From contig JBHJMP010000048.1 in the NCBI GenBank assembly GCA_043381765.1, forward strand, positions 1-39,864: 39,864 nucleotides of DNA, written 5' to 3'. This stretch comes from Collodictyon triciliatum (lineage: Eukaryota; CRuMs). Shown here in pieces: positions 1-39,307 of this stretch. Both the position numbers and the translations under genes were made by a program. The notes under the pieces are model-generated. The model saw only the letters and a list, made by a program, of their open reading frames with translations, was not told the origin of the DNA and did not search any database. Positions within the stretch are counted from its first letter, which is position 1. The number at the start of each line of letters is the position of its first letter.

Positions 1-120
<120 letters not shown>

Positions 121-325
121 CCTTATTCTTGTCTGTAGTTTCCTCTTTTTTCCCCACTTTTTGTTTTAGAAACGAGGTAGTGCCGTTCTCGACTGCCTTG
201 GGCAGTGTTGTGATCGCGGGTTATTAGCTTTTAATCAAACTCCTGAAAAGATCACAACAATGTTTTGATTGGGATGTAAAACCAATGGATCGGTATATCG
301 GGTATGAGCGAGCAGGAATTGATGG

Positions 326-331
326 TTTATT
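326..331 (-). terminator. Candidate polyadenylation signal of DYNC2H1
   Basis: AATAAA on the minus strand about 70 bases past the DYNC2H1 stop codon. A second candidate overlaps 410-420 too near the stop to be useful. The position suits cleavage around 300-315, but no transcript evidence is available. Confidence 0.5.
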
Positions 332-391
332 GTGAGTGATTGCGAGTGATTGCGAGTGACTGAGGGTGATTGAGGGTGATTGTGAGTGATT
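329..391. repeat. Imperfect 10-bp minisatellite
   Basis: Six imperfect copies of a decamer of the type GTGAGTGATT lie between the DYNC2H1 stop and its candidate poly(A) signal, so in the 3' untranslated region. Variants are GCGAGTGATT, GAGGGTGATT and GCGAGTGACT. Confidence 0.8.
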
Positions 392-401
392 TTGCGTCGG
401 T

Positions 402-29776
<29,375 letters not shown>

Positions 29777-30798
29777 TCGTGAACAAAGAAGCAGACGTCC
29801 ACAAACAAATCAGTGGTTACTAGCAGAGAACTTCCGGTACCAATGAGGTCCTTTGAGTCTGCTCTTCCTTCCTTTCTTTCTTCCTTTTTGTCTTTCTGTC
29901 TGTTTTTTTTTTTTTTTGTTTTCTTTTCTTCTTCCTCTTATTCGACTGCTCGACTCCTTTCGTCAATGGTGCGCGTATGGGGTTTGCGTATGCTCGCCTA
30001 AGCCCTAGACTTCGTGACAATAAGGGATTACTTAAACAAGGGGACTCTCTATCGAAACTCTGGCACTACTCAATAGCATGCCAAGCGTATCGGGTGAGTG
30101 GGAAGGAAGAAGAGGAAACGAAAAGGGGAAAGTGTAGGAACAGGAAAGGAATACAAATTGAGGTGTTCTGCCAGTGAAGTCGAATATATGCCAGAAAGTT
30201 TTTCTCGTCGCGTCTGCGGCGCTGCGGTCAATGATCTGATGAAAAAGACACGCTCCTTGAGACAATCACGCCTCTGCCACACATACGCACTTAGGAACAG
30301 AGTAGCCCGAGCCACTACTTGCATATGCTGAAGCCGAGCGCAGTCCGCTAGCGAGGGATCTGATTCTTGCGAGCAGGTGCATGGTTGATGTGACGAACTT
30401 CGTAATTGACTTCTCGATTGGTAGCATCGTTGCACCCAAATCAAGCAAACGAAATATTATATGTAATTCATCTATATATAATTGATTTTTATAGCATACA
30501 TAAAAATTTTTCCAATTTTTATCAAATCTTATGAGTAATCTATGTAATTTCCGTAATTGTATAATACTTTTTTCGTTTGAATATTCAAAAATTCAAAACC
30601 ACAGTGCTCGCTGTCAGAGCACAAATTATATACCACCAACCCGCACTCCAGCCCGTTCTCTGCATCGATCACTGATTGAATATCTTAACCTAAAGTACAA
30701 GCGGGATTCTTGTGGATTGTTGTAATTGAAATCAATCCACCCACCAAAGCCGTAGACCGCCCAACACCAAGCAAACACCCAACCCACCACAACACACC
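29777..30798. other. Intergenic region between divergent DYNC2H1 and importin alpha
   Basis: About 1 kb holding the promoters of both flanking genes. I see no clear TATA box, tRNA or long conserved ORF. There is a T-rich run at 29904-29935. A weak minus-strand candidate (30448-30031) is described separately. Confidence 0.6.
30031..30448 (-). other. Weak candidate small gene, unrecognised
   Basis: On the minus strand an ATG near 30428 opens MLPIEKSITKFVTSTMHLL and continues ARIRSLASGLRSASAYAS, which is Ser/Ala/Arg-rich like an organelle-targeting peptide. A possible donor follows SVP (AA|GTGCGT), with an acceptor TTTTTCATCAG about 55 bases on. Two frames stay open after that, one reading IIDRSAADATRKTFWHIF. 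I recognise no family and the splice model is a guess; it may be non-coding promoter DNA. Confidence 0.2.
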
Positions 30799-33425
30799 AT
30801 GGCCTCCCGACTTGCCGACCGCCGCCACGACCACAAGAAAGCCGTGACACACGAAGACGCTCTGCGCAAGCGCGAAGACGAAGTGTCGATTCTGCGCAAG
30901 AGCAAGAAGGACGACGCCCTCAGCAAGCGGCGGCAATTCTCAGAAGCCACAGAAGCCTCCAACAACACCGCAGCGCTGCTGCCAACGCCCGCCGGCCTGG
31001 ACCTGCCCCAAGCAGCCGCCTACGTGAGCGAAGCCCTCCCAGCAAACACCGCCGCCATGGACCGTGCCCTGCAGCTGCTCGCCGCAGACCATCCCGCGCA
31101 GCAGGTGGACGCCGCCAACTACTTCCGCCGCCTTCTGTCCATCGGTGGGTCTCTCATCTCCTATTCAGCCTGTTTTGTGAAGCCCTGGCCAGAAGAGAAT
31201 GCCTTCGTGCAAAGCATCCCACAGCTTGTCGTGGACAGCCACTAACCAACTCTATGCTGTCCTTGCCTGAATCAAATCACAGAACGCAACCCGCCCATCG
31301 ACTCGGTCATTCGCGCAGGCGTAGTCCCGCGTCTGGTGTCGTTCCTCAGCCGTAGTGAAAATGCCACTCTACAGGTTCACACCCACGCATTGATACTTGT
31401 GAACTGACACACAAGGGAAAATTCCCTGCCCGTGTGGCACCCCCTAATAATGCTCTCAATGAAGACTTACACATATCTCATCTGTAGTTTGAAGCTGCGT
31501 GGGCACTGACCAATATTGCTTCGGGTTCAAGTGAGCATACACGCGTAGTGGTTGATGCTGGTGCGATTCCGTTCCTCGTGAATCTGGTTTCGTCCAACAA
31601 CGATGACGTTCGTGAGCAGGCTGTGTGGGCGCTGGGAAATATCGCTGGAGACTCGCCAAAGTTCCGCGATATCGTTCTTGCCAGCAACGGGCTATCTGCT
31701 CAGATGTCTCTCTTCCGCCCAGACATCAAGCTCAGCCTCCTGCGCAATGCCACATGGGCCGTCTCCAATCTGTGCCGTGGGAAGCCTCAGCCCGCATTGC
31801 CGAAGGTGAGACGTAATTTCTCTTACCAAGTGTCCATCCCATACTCCTGTCCCTGAAGAGACGTTTGCATCAGATGGGATATTCACACCTCACATGATAA
31901 CCTCGCTGCCAAACTTGAATTCATGTGGTCGTGTGGCAATCATTTCTTTTTGCACCAACATAGGGTGTCNNNNNNNNNNNNNNNNNNNNNNNNNNNNNNN
32001 NNNNNNNNNNNNNNNNNNNNNNNNNNNNNNNNNNNNNNNNNNNNNNNNNNNNNNNNNNNNNNNNNNNNNNNNNNNNNNNNNNNNNNNNNNNNNNNNNNNN
32101 NNNNNNNNNNNNNNNNNNNNNNNNNNNNNNNNNNNNNNNNNNNNNNNNNNNNNNNNNNNNNNNNNNNNNNNNNNNNNNNNNNNNNNNNNNNNNNNNNNNN
32201 NNNNNNNNNNNNNNNNNNNNNNNNNNNNNNNNNNNNNNNNNNNNNNNNNNNNNNNNNNNNNNNNNNNNNNNNNNNNNNNNNNNNNNNNNNNNNNNNNNNN
32301 NNNNNNNNNNNNNNNNNNNNNNNNNNNNNNNNNNNNNNNNNNNNNNNNNNNNNNNNNNNNNNNNNNNNNNNNNNNNNNNNNNNNNNNNNNNNNNNNNNNN
32401 NNNNNNNNNNNNNNNNNNNNNNNNNNNNNNNNNNNNNNNNNNNNNNNNNNNNNNNNNNNNNNNNNNNNNNNNNNNNNNNNGCGCAAGGAAGTTTGCTGGA
32501 CTCTGTCAAACATCACGGCTGGCACCCGTCCTCAGATTCAGGTGTGTTCTCTTATCCAAGCAATTCTCGTGATTGTCACATCCAACTAGTGCGATGCCTG
32601 ACATGCATGCCCACAACCCAAAGGCTGTCCTAGAGGCTGGACTCATTCCCTACTTGGTGGAGGCGATGCGCTGCGGCGACTTTGACATCCAGAAGGAGGC
32701 CGTGTGGGCCCTGTCAAACGCCACGTCAGGAGGCTGCGACGAACAGGTTAAGGTCCTCGCCAACTGTGGGGCTGTCGCGGCTCTGGCCTCGATGTTGACT
32801 GCCGTCGACTCGCGTGTCCTCAGCGTCTGCCTTGAAGGGATCGAGAACATGCTGCGCGTTGGCGCCAAGTGCCTCACCGCCCACAACACGAACCCCGTGG
32901 TCGATGCGATTGAGCAGGCTGATGCTGTCGAGGCCATCGAGCGCCTCCAGAACCACAACAATGAGGTGAGTGTGCAGACCGACCAGACCCCAATCCTTCC
33001 ACTAAGGCGTCCATTTACCGTGTTTTGTGTCACACCCCGTCTCAACGTATATGTTTGTGTGTGCGTTATGAGGAGGAAGTCGTTGCGTAACCAAGAAGGA
33101 AGAAAGGAAAGAGTGAATTTTGTGACATAGGAAATCACAGCCATGTTCCCGGCCGTACTTGGGCGCATATATCTGTATCCATTCGCTTGAATAACGCGGT
33201 CATCTGATATTCATTTTTTTTTTAAAATTTCCTTAGGAAATCTACGAGCGAGCTGTCCGCGTCCTCGAGACATACTTTGACGTGGAGGAGGAAGACCAGG
33301 ATGTGGAGATTGCCCCTGTCATCGACGCCGGCCAGCAAGGTTTCTCCTTCGGATTCCCGTCAGCTGCGCACAACGCCGCACCTGCCAACCAGCCACCCCA
33401 GCCCTTCCAGTTCAACTTCTCATAA
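30799..33425 (+). CDS. KPNA: Importin subunit alpha (karyopherin alpha), middle lost in a gap
   Basis: Adaptor that binds classical nuclear localisation signals through armadillo repeats and hands cargo to importin beta. Exons: 30799-31144, 31283-31374, 31488-31805, (gap 31970-32480), ?-32541, 32624-32965, 33237-33425. The ATG is in a good context (CACCATGGCC). Residues 1-50 form the basic importin-beta-binding domain ([21 protein letters not shown]). ARM repeats follow with [76 protein letters not shown], then after the gap [39 protein letters not shown] and [14 protein letters not shown]. The conserved WxxxN cargo-binding positions are visible. The C-terminus [11 protein letters not shown] with FSFGFP and FQFNFS is the usual exportin-binding tail. 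About 105 residues should lie in the gap; an acceptor ACATAG at 31963 may start that exon. Confidence 0.96.
31970..32480. other. 511-base assembly gap inside importin alpha
   Basis: Run of N between exon 31488-31805 and the exon ending at 32541. Unlike the other gaps it is not bordered by a microsatellite. Its size suits the roughly 105 missing armadillo residues plus an intron. Confidence 0.9.
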
Positions 33426-34040
33426 GTCCTTCTCCGCTTCGTCTATCGGGCTGCTTCACTCCCGCTCCTCCTGTGACTCTGTCTGTGTATATCCCACCCA
33501 CCCAAAAAGAAACAACCCTTCCCTTTGACATTGACAAGTACCTTCGTCCCCACATATCATGTGCTGCACTGAGCTGTGCTGTGCGTGCGATTGCCGGCTA
33601 ACCTGCCTGTAAAGTGGCAGGTGGCCAGCGCGGCCGCACAAACCATCAGTCTCATCACTGCCCAACAGATAATAAATCATCTGACAACCATAATAAAGTG
33701 CCAAAGTAGAATTGAAAATGGGTCGAGAGTCCACAGGCGGCGAAAGGAACAGGTTTCGCCTGTGGAGGGATATAGTTGCCGCTCGCACTTACATAAGTGT
33801 GTATAGAAAAAAAAGAATAGAGGCGACCACCGCTTGATGTTCTCTGGTCCGATAGCGTGGTGATGTATTGCCATAAGTTATGCGCTTTATGGGCGTGAGA
33901 GTGAGAGTGAGAGGGTGAGAGAAAGAGGGGGAGTAGGAGTAGGATGGGTGAGATGCTGGGGATGGGCAGATCGGCGCCGGCAGCCCGACATTAGGCTGGG
34001 AAGGGGGTGAGGGGGACGCGTGTGTGCGGCAGGGGCCTGT
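33426..34040. other. Convergent 3' intergenic region
   Basis: Importin alpha (plus) and the alveolin-like gene (minus) converge here. AATAAA appears on the plus strand at about 33671 and 33692, about 250 bases after the importin stop, and is its likely poly(A) signal. A GAGAGTGA-rich stretch (about 33896-33935) lies nearer the alveolin stop. No further gene is seen. Confidence 0.6.
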
Positions 34041-36782
34041 CTACTGGCGGGTGTTGCTGGAGGTGGCGGCCACAGGGGCAGGGGCGGGGGCAGCGACGGC
34101 GACGGGGGCGGGGGCGTGGGCGAGGGGGTAGGGGAAGGAGCGGGTGGCGCCGCCGTAGTAGACGGGGGTGGGGGCGACGGTTGTTGCTGTTGTTGTGTAG
34201 GCGGGGGTGGCGGTGGCGGTGGCGGTGGCGGGGAGGGCGAAGGAGCGGGTGGCGGGGGCGACGCCCGAGAGGACGGGGGCGGCAGCGGCGGTGGGGAAGG
34301 CGAATGCGCGGGTGGACTCGACGGGGCCGGAGTAGGTGGCGGGCTCGTCTGCGGCGACGATGTTGCCGGTGTAGTATGCGCCGGGGAGGGCGACGGAGCG
34401 GGTGACGGCGCCGGTCTCGATGAGGCGGGCCTGGCCGACGACCTCTGTGCCGGAGACGACGCGGCGGTTTGTGGCGCGGACCTCCTCCTGGACGGCGCGG
34501 GTGACGTAGGTGGTGACGGGGACCTCGACCTCGCGGGTGACAAACCTCTGGACGGGGACCTGGACCTCGCGGGTGACGGAGCGGGTGGTGGGGACCTGCT
34601 TGACGACGGCGACGTTCTCGGTGACAATCTGCTCCACGGGGCGCTGCACGTAGTTGACGACCTCCTGCTCCACGGGGCGCTGCACCAGCGTGGTGACCGG
34701 CTCGTAGTACTCCTCCTGCACCACCTGCACCACCGGCACCTGCTTCGCCTGCGTCACGTCCACCAGGATCTCCTCCTCCACCGCCCGCTGCACCTGGTAC
34801 GTCACCTCCTCGTCCTTGAAGACCGTCACGTACTTCTGCACCGGCACGTCGATCTCCCGCGTCACCAGCGTCGTCACCGGCACGTCGATCTCCTTGTCCA
34901 CATACGCGATCGCCGGCACGTCGATCTCCCGGTCCACATACACCACCGTCGGCACGTCGATCTCCCGGTCCACATACACCACCGTCGGCACGTCGATCTC
35001 GGTGTCCACGTACGCGATCGCCGGCACGTCGATCTCCCGATCCACATACGCAATCGCAGGCACGTCCACCTCGCGCGTCACGTACGTCGTCACGGGCTCC
35101 TGCACCTTCTCCGTCCGCAGCACCTGCACGGGCTCCTCCACAATCTCCGTGCGGTAGCTCTGCACAGGCTCCTCCACAATCTCGCGTCGGAACGTGTGCA
35201 CGGCCTCCTCCACCGTCTTGGTGTTGTACACAATCTCCTGCTCCATCTCCACGTAGCGCTCCGGCTGGAACACCTTAAAGTCTCGTGTGGCCGGCGCAGA
35301 CTTTGTGTACGTGTTGACCACGCGTGCTGTCCCGGGGATCCCCACCACGGGGATGCCCTCTGCGTTCACCAGAGGGGTGGACACGCCGTCCAGCGGCACG
35401 GGCACTTGTCCGTACGCCCCCACAGGGATCGGCGCAGGCACGGCGGCTCCGTTGTCTCCCAGCGTGAAGTTGCGGGTCGTCCCCACGCTTGCGGCGTTGC
35501 TGTAGCCGTACCCGGGCAGCACAAAGTTGCGGGTTGTTCCGGACGTCAGTGCAGCGCCGGCACCATAGCCCACGGCGCCAGGGTACACGTAGCTGCGGGT
35601 CTGCTGTGTCGCCGCAACCTCCACTTCCTCCGCCTCCACAAAGCGCTGTGTGCGCTCAAACTCGACCTCGTAGTAGCGGACCTCGGGAACCTCGTAGGTG
35701 CGCTCCACATACTCGACGTGCGGCACTTGCACTTCACGCTTGACGTAGTCTGTGAATGGCACTTGCACCTCGCGCTTGACGTAGTCTGTGTAGGGCACTT
35801 GCACGTCGCGGGTCACAAAGGTTTGGACAGGCTCTTGCACAGTCTGCTTGGTGGTGGTCTGGATGGGCTCCTTGACAATCTGCTTGGTGGTGGTCTGCAC
35901 CTCCTGCTTGACGGTTTGCTTGGTGGTGGTCTGGACAGCCTCCTTCACAGTCTGCTTGGTGGTGGTCTGGACGGGCTCCTTGACAATCTGCTTGGTGGTG
36001 GTTTGCACCTCTTGCTTGATGGTCTGCTTGACGGTGGTCTGGACGGGCTCCTGGATGGACTGCTTCACAGTCTCGGTCACCAGCTCCTGCACGGGGACCT
36101 TGACGATCTCCTTGCGCTCCTCGTTGACGATCCTGGTCACCTTCTGGGGCACCTTGACGGTCTCGTACTCGGTCTTGTAGGAGGTCACCTGGCGCTCCTG
36201 GGTCTTCTTGACCATGGTGGTCACAGGCTCCTCCACCTGGGTGGTCACGCGCGAGACGACGGGCTCCTGCACGTAGTGGGTGACGGTGCGCTGGACGGGG
36301 ACATACTCGGTGACGTCCACAAGCTCGGTGACGTTCTCGACGATGGCCTGGGTCTCGTAGTCCGTGTAGGGCTCCTCGATCTGGTGCACGACAATCTCGG
36401 TGACGGGCTCCTGGACATAGCGGGTGACGCTCTGGGGCTCGACAGAGGAGCTGACAGCAGCGCCTCCAGAAACATCGAACGAGCGGGTTCCGCCCACGGT
36501 GTAAGCGCGGGTGCCACCAACAACGCCGGAGCTCAGAGGGCCGCCGACGACTTGGGGGGCGCCGTAGACAACGCCGGGGGCAGCAGCGCCGCCAACAGTG
36601 TAGGCACGGGTGCCGCCAACAATGCCGGAGGTGACAGGGCCGCCGACAACCTGGGTGGCGCCGTAGGTGTAGGGCGAGCCGAGGATCACGGGGGAGCCGC
36701 CGTAGACGTAGCTGGGGACGGCTGCGGTCGAGGTGGCCACGGTGGTGGCTGGGGCGGCAGACGAGGAGGTGTGGGTGGCCAT
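34041..36782 (-). CDS. Alveolin/articulin-like membrane-skeleton protein, 913 aa
   Basis: Intronless. The start is the ATG at 36782-36780 (MATHTSSSAAPATT); the frame stays open a little further upstream but without an ATG. The stop TAG is at 34041-34043. Such proteins form the filamentous sheet under the plasma membrane or alveoli. Layout: Gly/Ala/Tyr-rich head (about 1-115); repeat block 1 (about 115-400) of E-P-V-Q-T-T-T-K-Q-T-V-K type dodecamers; a Gly/Pro-rich spacer (about 400-545); repeat block 2 (about 545-780) with R-E-I-D-V-P-x-x-x-Y-V-D dodecamers in tandem; Ala/Pro-rich tail. Charged residues alternating with V-P-V, and Lys/Glu-rich dodecamers, are the mark of the alveolin/articulin/epiplastin group. 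Head, spacer and tail share about eleven short T-R-x-[F/Y] motifs (TRAYTV, TRSFDV, TRNFVL, TRSFAL and so on). I cannot assign it to one subfamily. Codons are very GC-rich. Confidence 0.85.
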   Translation of the reverse strand: MATHTSSSAAPATTVATSTAAVPSYVYGGSPVILGSPYTYGATQVVGGPVTSGIVGGTRAYTVGGAAAPGVVYGAPQVVGGPLSSGVVGGTRAYTVGGTRSFDVSGGAAVSSSVEPQSVTRYVQEPVTEIVVHQIEEPYTDYETQAIVENVTELVDVTEYVPVQRTVTHYVQEPVVSRVTTQVEEPVTTMVKKTQERQVTSYKTEYETVKVPQKVTRIVNEERKEIVKVPVQELVTETVKQSIQEPVQTTVKQTIKQEVQTTTKQIVKEPVQTTTKQTVKEAVQTTTKQTVKQEVQTTTKQIVKEPIQTTTKQTVQEPVQTFVTRDVQVPYTDYVKREVQVPFTDYVKREVQVPHVEYVERTYEVPEVRYYEVEFERTQRFVEAEEVEVAATQQTRSYVYPGAVGYGAGAALTSGTTRNFVLPGYGYSNAASVGTTRNFTLGDNGAAVPAPIPVGAYGQVPVPLDGVSTPLVNAEGIPVVGIPGTARVVNTYTKSAPATRDFKVFQPERYVEMEQEIVYNTKTVEEAVHTFRREIVEEPVQSYRTEIVEEPVQVLRTEKVQEPVTTYVTREVDVPAIAYVDREIDVPAIAYVDTEIDVPTVVYVDREIDVPTVVYVDREIDVPAIAYVDKEIDVPVTTLVTREIDVPVQKYVTVFKDEEVTYQVQRAVEEEILVDVTQAKQVPVVQVVQEEYYEPVTTLVQRPVEQEVVNYVQRPVEQIVTENVAVVKQVPTTRSVTREVQVPVQRFVTREVEVPVTTYVTRAVQEEVRATNRRVVSGTEVVGQARLIETGAVTRSVALPGAYYTGNIVAADEPATYSGPVESTRAFAFPTAAAAPVLSGVAPATRSFALPATATATATPAYTTTATTVAPTPVYYGGATRSFPYPLAHAPAPVAVAAPAPAPVAATSSNTRQ
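34849..35085. repeat. 36-bp tandem repeat coding EIDVPxxxYVDR dodecamers
   Basis: Six to seven 36-bp units on the minus strand of the alveolin-like gene, each encoding one 12-residue repeat with E-I/V-D-V-P and Y-V-D. Near identity of neighbouring copies at DNA level (GGCACGTCGATCTC recurs) suggests recent duplication or homogenisation. Confidence 0.85.
35825..36065. repeat. 36-bp tandem repeat coding TTTKQTVKEPVQ dodecamers
   Basis: About six 36-bp units in repeat block 1 of the alveolin-like gene (CTGCTTGGTGGTGGTCTG recurs on the plus strand). It has the same 12-residue period as block 2 but a different consensus. Confidence 0.85.
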
Positions 36783-36932
36783 TGCGAGGGGTGTAGGCGG
36801 CTTGGTTTGCTGCACAGCAGTGGGTGCGGGCGATTAGTTGTGGCAGTGATCGGGTTCGCGGAATTCAGGTTTCTTGGGAAGGCGGGGTTGGGTGGGGGGT
36901 AAAGAGTTCGTGGAGGTTGGGCAAGGGCTGGC

Positions 36933-36940
36933 TTATATAG
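36933..36940 (-). promoter_or_regulatory. TATA box of the alveolin-like gene
   Basis: CTATATAA on the minus strand, set in GC-rich sequence, about 150 bases upstream of the ATG at 36782. It is the only clear TATA element next to a gene start in the window, which suits a strongly expressed structural protein. Confidence 0.6.
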
Positions 36941-38064
36941 CCCGTGGGTGTGCGGAAGAGTCGCTGGGTTTGTAGGGAGAAGTCGAGTGTGGGCGGAAGA
37001 GTCGCCCTTTCTGGCGATAAATGAATCGAGTGGGTGGGACGCGAGAAGGAGTGCCTTTGCGTTGTGGTTGGGATCGATTGTGTTTGTCCCCGACCTCTTT
37101 GAGAGAGAAAGGGAGAGAGAATGTTCCATCCGTTGAGTAGGTTGGTGTCTGAGGGGGCGGATCCAAGAAAGATTGGGGCGGGGGCTGTTTGGTTGGATTG
37201 GGGGATGATTGGCGCTGGGCGTCGTTATGTGTTGGCAGGTTGTGAGTTGATCTCTCTAAGGCCTTTGGGAATGATCTGCTGCCTGCGACTGGCTCGCAAG
37301 ACTTGTGATGATAACTGGCCTTTGTTGCAATTGTCGTGCGGGAGTTTTTAAATGTGGTTCTGGGTGATTTTTCTTGGCGGATTTCAAAATTTTGAATATG
37401 TTTATATATGCACGTGTGAAAACCTCGGTGTGGCGGATGACGGAGGTGTCCATTTATTGGGGCTGCTGTGGTCTTGTCCGTATCAGTATTGAATGCTGTT
37501 TCTGCATCCGAATGTGGAATAAGAGGCCAATGGCGGTGCGCCACGTCAGTGGTGCGCCTGTGGTCTGCGTGAGCTAAGGTCAACACCATGGAATTGTTCC
37601 AAACTTCATATATTACATTATAGCAAATATATATATATAGCTACATATTAGGTACATAAATACAAAAATAATGATACATATTGATTAAAAATTGAAATAT
37701 TTATAAAATCCAAATACAATTAAATATACGGTATCATTATATTTACATGGAGATCTGTTCTTTTTGGTTAATTTTCTGCCCCTTTTTCTCTTCCACTTTC
37801 GACGAAGATGATTCTGCAACCCCGAAGAAAGAAGCGATTTCCTGTGTTCTTTGTCTGCGCGATCTCATCCACAAGCCAATAGCGAGTTTGCACAAATCCC
37901 TGTGCCTGTGCCTTCGCCTTCAGATTCTCCACACCGCGACGCACATACTCTTTCTTTCCTTCTATAAGATACCCAAATACACCTTACACACTTTGCATCC
38001 TTCTGCGGGCTCCCATATCTAATTTCGTCATGAAATATCTAGAACCAAAAAAAATAAAATAATT
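36941..38064. other. Divergent intergenic region between alveolin-like and DPP8/9-like genes
   Basis: Up to about 37585 it is GC-rich; from about 37590 it turns AT-rich. A 218-codon minus-strand frame (37589-36933) and a 91-codon plus-strand frame (37747-38022) are open but resemble no family. Upstream 5' exons of the DPP8/9-like gene could lie in the AT-rich part. Confidence 0.5.
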
Positions 38065-39247
38065 ATGTCTTCTGGTGTGGATTACTTTGCACGAAAGGAC
38101 GTTTTCCGATCGTTCCTCACAAGCCAGGTATGTTGTGCTTGTTATCTTGTACTTTTTCCCTTTTTTTCTATTCTTTTTCTTTTCTCTCTTTTTTTCCTCT
38201 CGTCCAGCCGAAAATATTCCACCAATTCGTTGTCGCTGTTTCGTGTGCCGACAATTATATCTAGATATAACCTTCACAATTGTTTCTAGAAATAAAATGA
38301 TACGTTTTTAACTTCAGGATCACAGCAAACCACACACATTTGCTTTTCACCCAAATGGCCAACTAGTCTTTTTTCTTGGATCTTGCCAGCCAACTTACTC
38401 TAGTACATTGTATGCTGTTGACTTGGGTAACCAAGGTTTGCTAGCTTCTATCAAAGTCCCACTCTCCATTCGCGTTCTATACTCCTCTCTTCTTACTACC
38501 CTTTTGATTTTGTGTAAGTTGGATGTAATTTATTTTGCCCGTAGTTTTCATCTGTGTGACATATATTCACTAATCGAATTATATTACAATACTCCTTCGA
38601 CACCATATATATTTGTGTATTTCTACCCCTTTTTTTCCTCCTTACAACTCGACAGGATTCAAATACGAAACGACAAAGAATAATTAAAATTTTATGTTAT
38701 ATCCAAAACATACAAAAGATTCCACTTTGTCTTGGAAGCCTGTGTTAGAATCACTCAAGCCGCCTGGAAATCTGACCAAAGAGGAGATCCTACTTCGTGA
38801 AAGAATGCGTGCAGTTGGTACTGGTTTGACGAGTTACATATTTGATGAAAAGTATGTATCATTCTTTAGAGAAGTTGTAAACTATTTCTTTTCATACATA
38901 ATTTCAAATTCTATCAATTTTGAAGCATTTATAATTTTTTAACGTGCACAAGTCTTTGTTTCTTTCCCACTGCGTTTGTTACAATATAAGCTTCAACTAT
39001 TATTCCCAAGTCCCATTTCCCAATTTTTGATTTATTCTTATGTAGAACCGGCGTATTTTTATTCAAATCTGGTGACTTTCTCTTCACCATCGACGTTCTT
39101 GGATACGTAATAATTTTTACCTTCTTTTAAATATCGATATGGTGTTTATTCGTTTGGTGATTTATGTCCTGAATAAATAATTGAGACACTGTAAACGAAT
39201 TTAAAAGGGACTTCTTGTTCTTCTTGTTCTTCTTGTTCTTCTTGTTC

Positions 39248-39307
<60 letters not shown>

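Noticed and set aside
29777-30798. tRNA gene in the intergenic region
   Set aside because: No B-box (GGTTCGAANCC type) with a pairing acceptor stem could be found on either strand.
34020-36902. 960-codon plus-strand open frame opposite the alveolin-like gene
   Set aside because: It is the antisense shadow of a GC-rich, repeat-coding gene. Its Gly/Leu/His-rich product has no family resemblance, while the minus strand shows the dodecamer pattern and has a TATA box.
36933-37589. 218-codon minus-strand frame
   Set aside because: Pro/His/Thr/Ser-rich without domains. It overlaps the TATA box and 5' leader of the alveolin-like gene.
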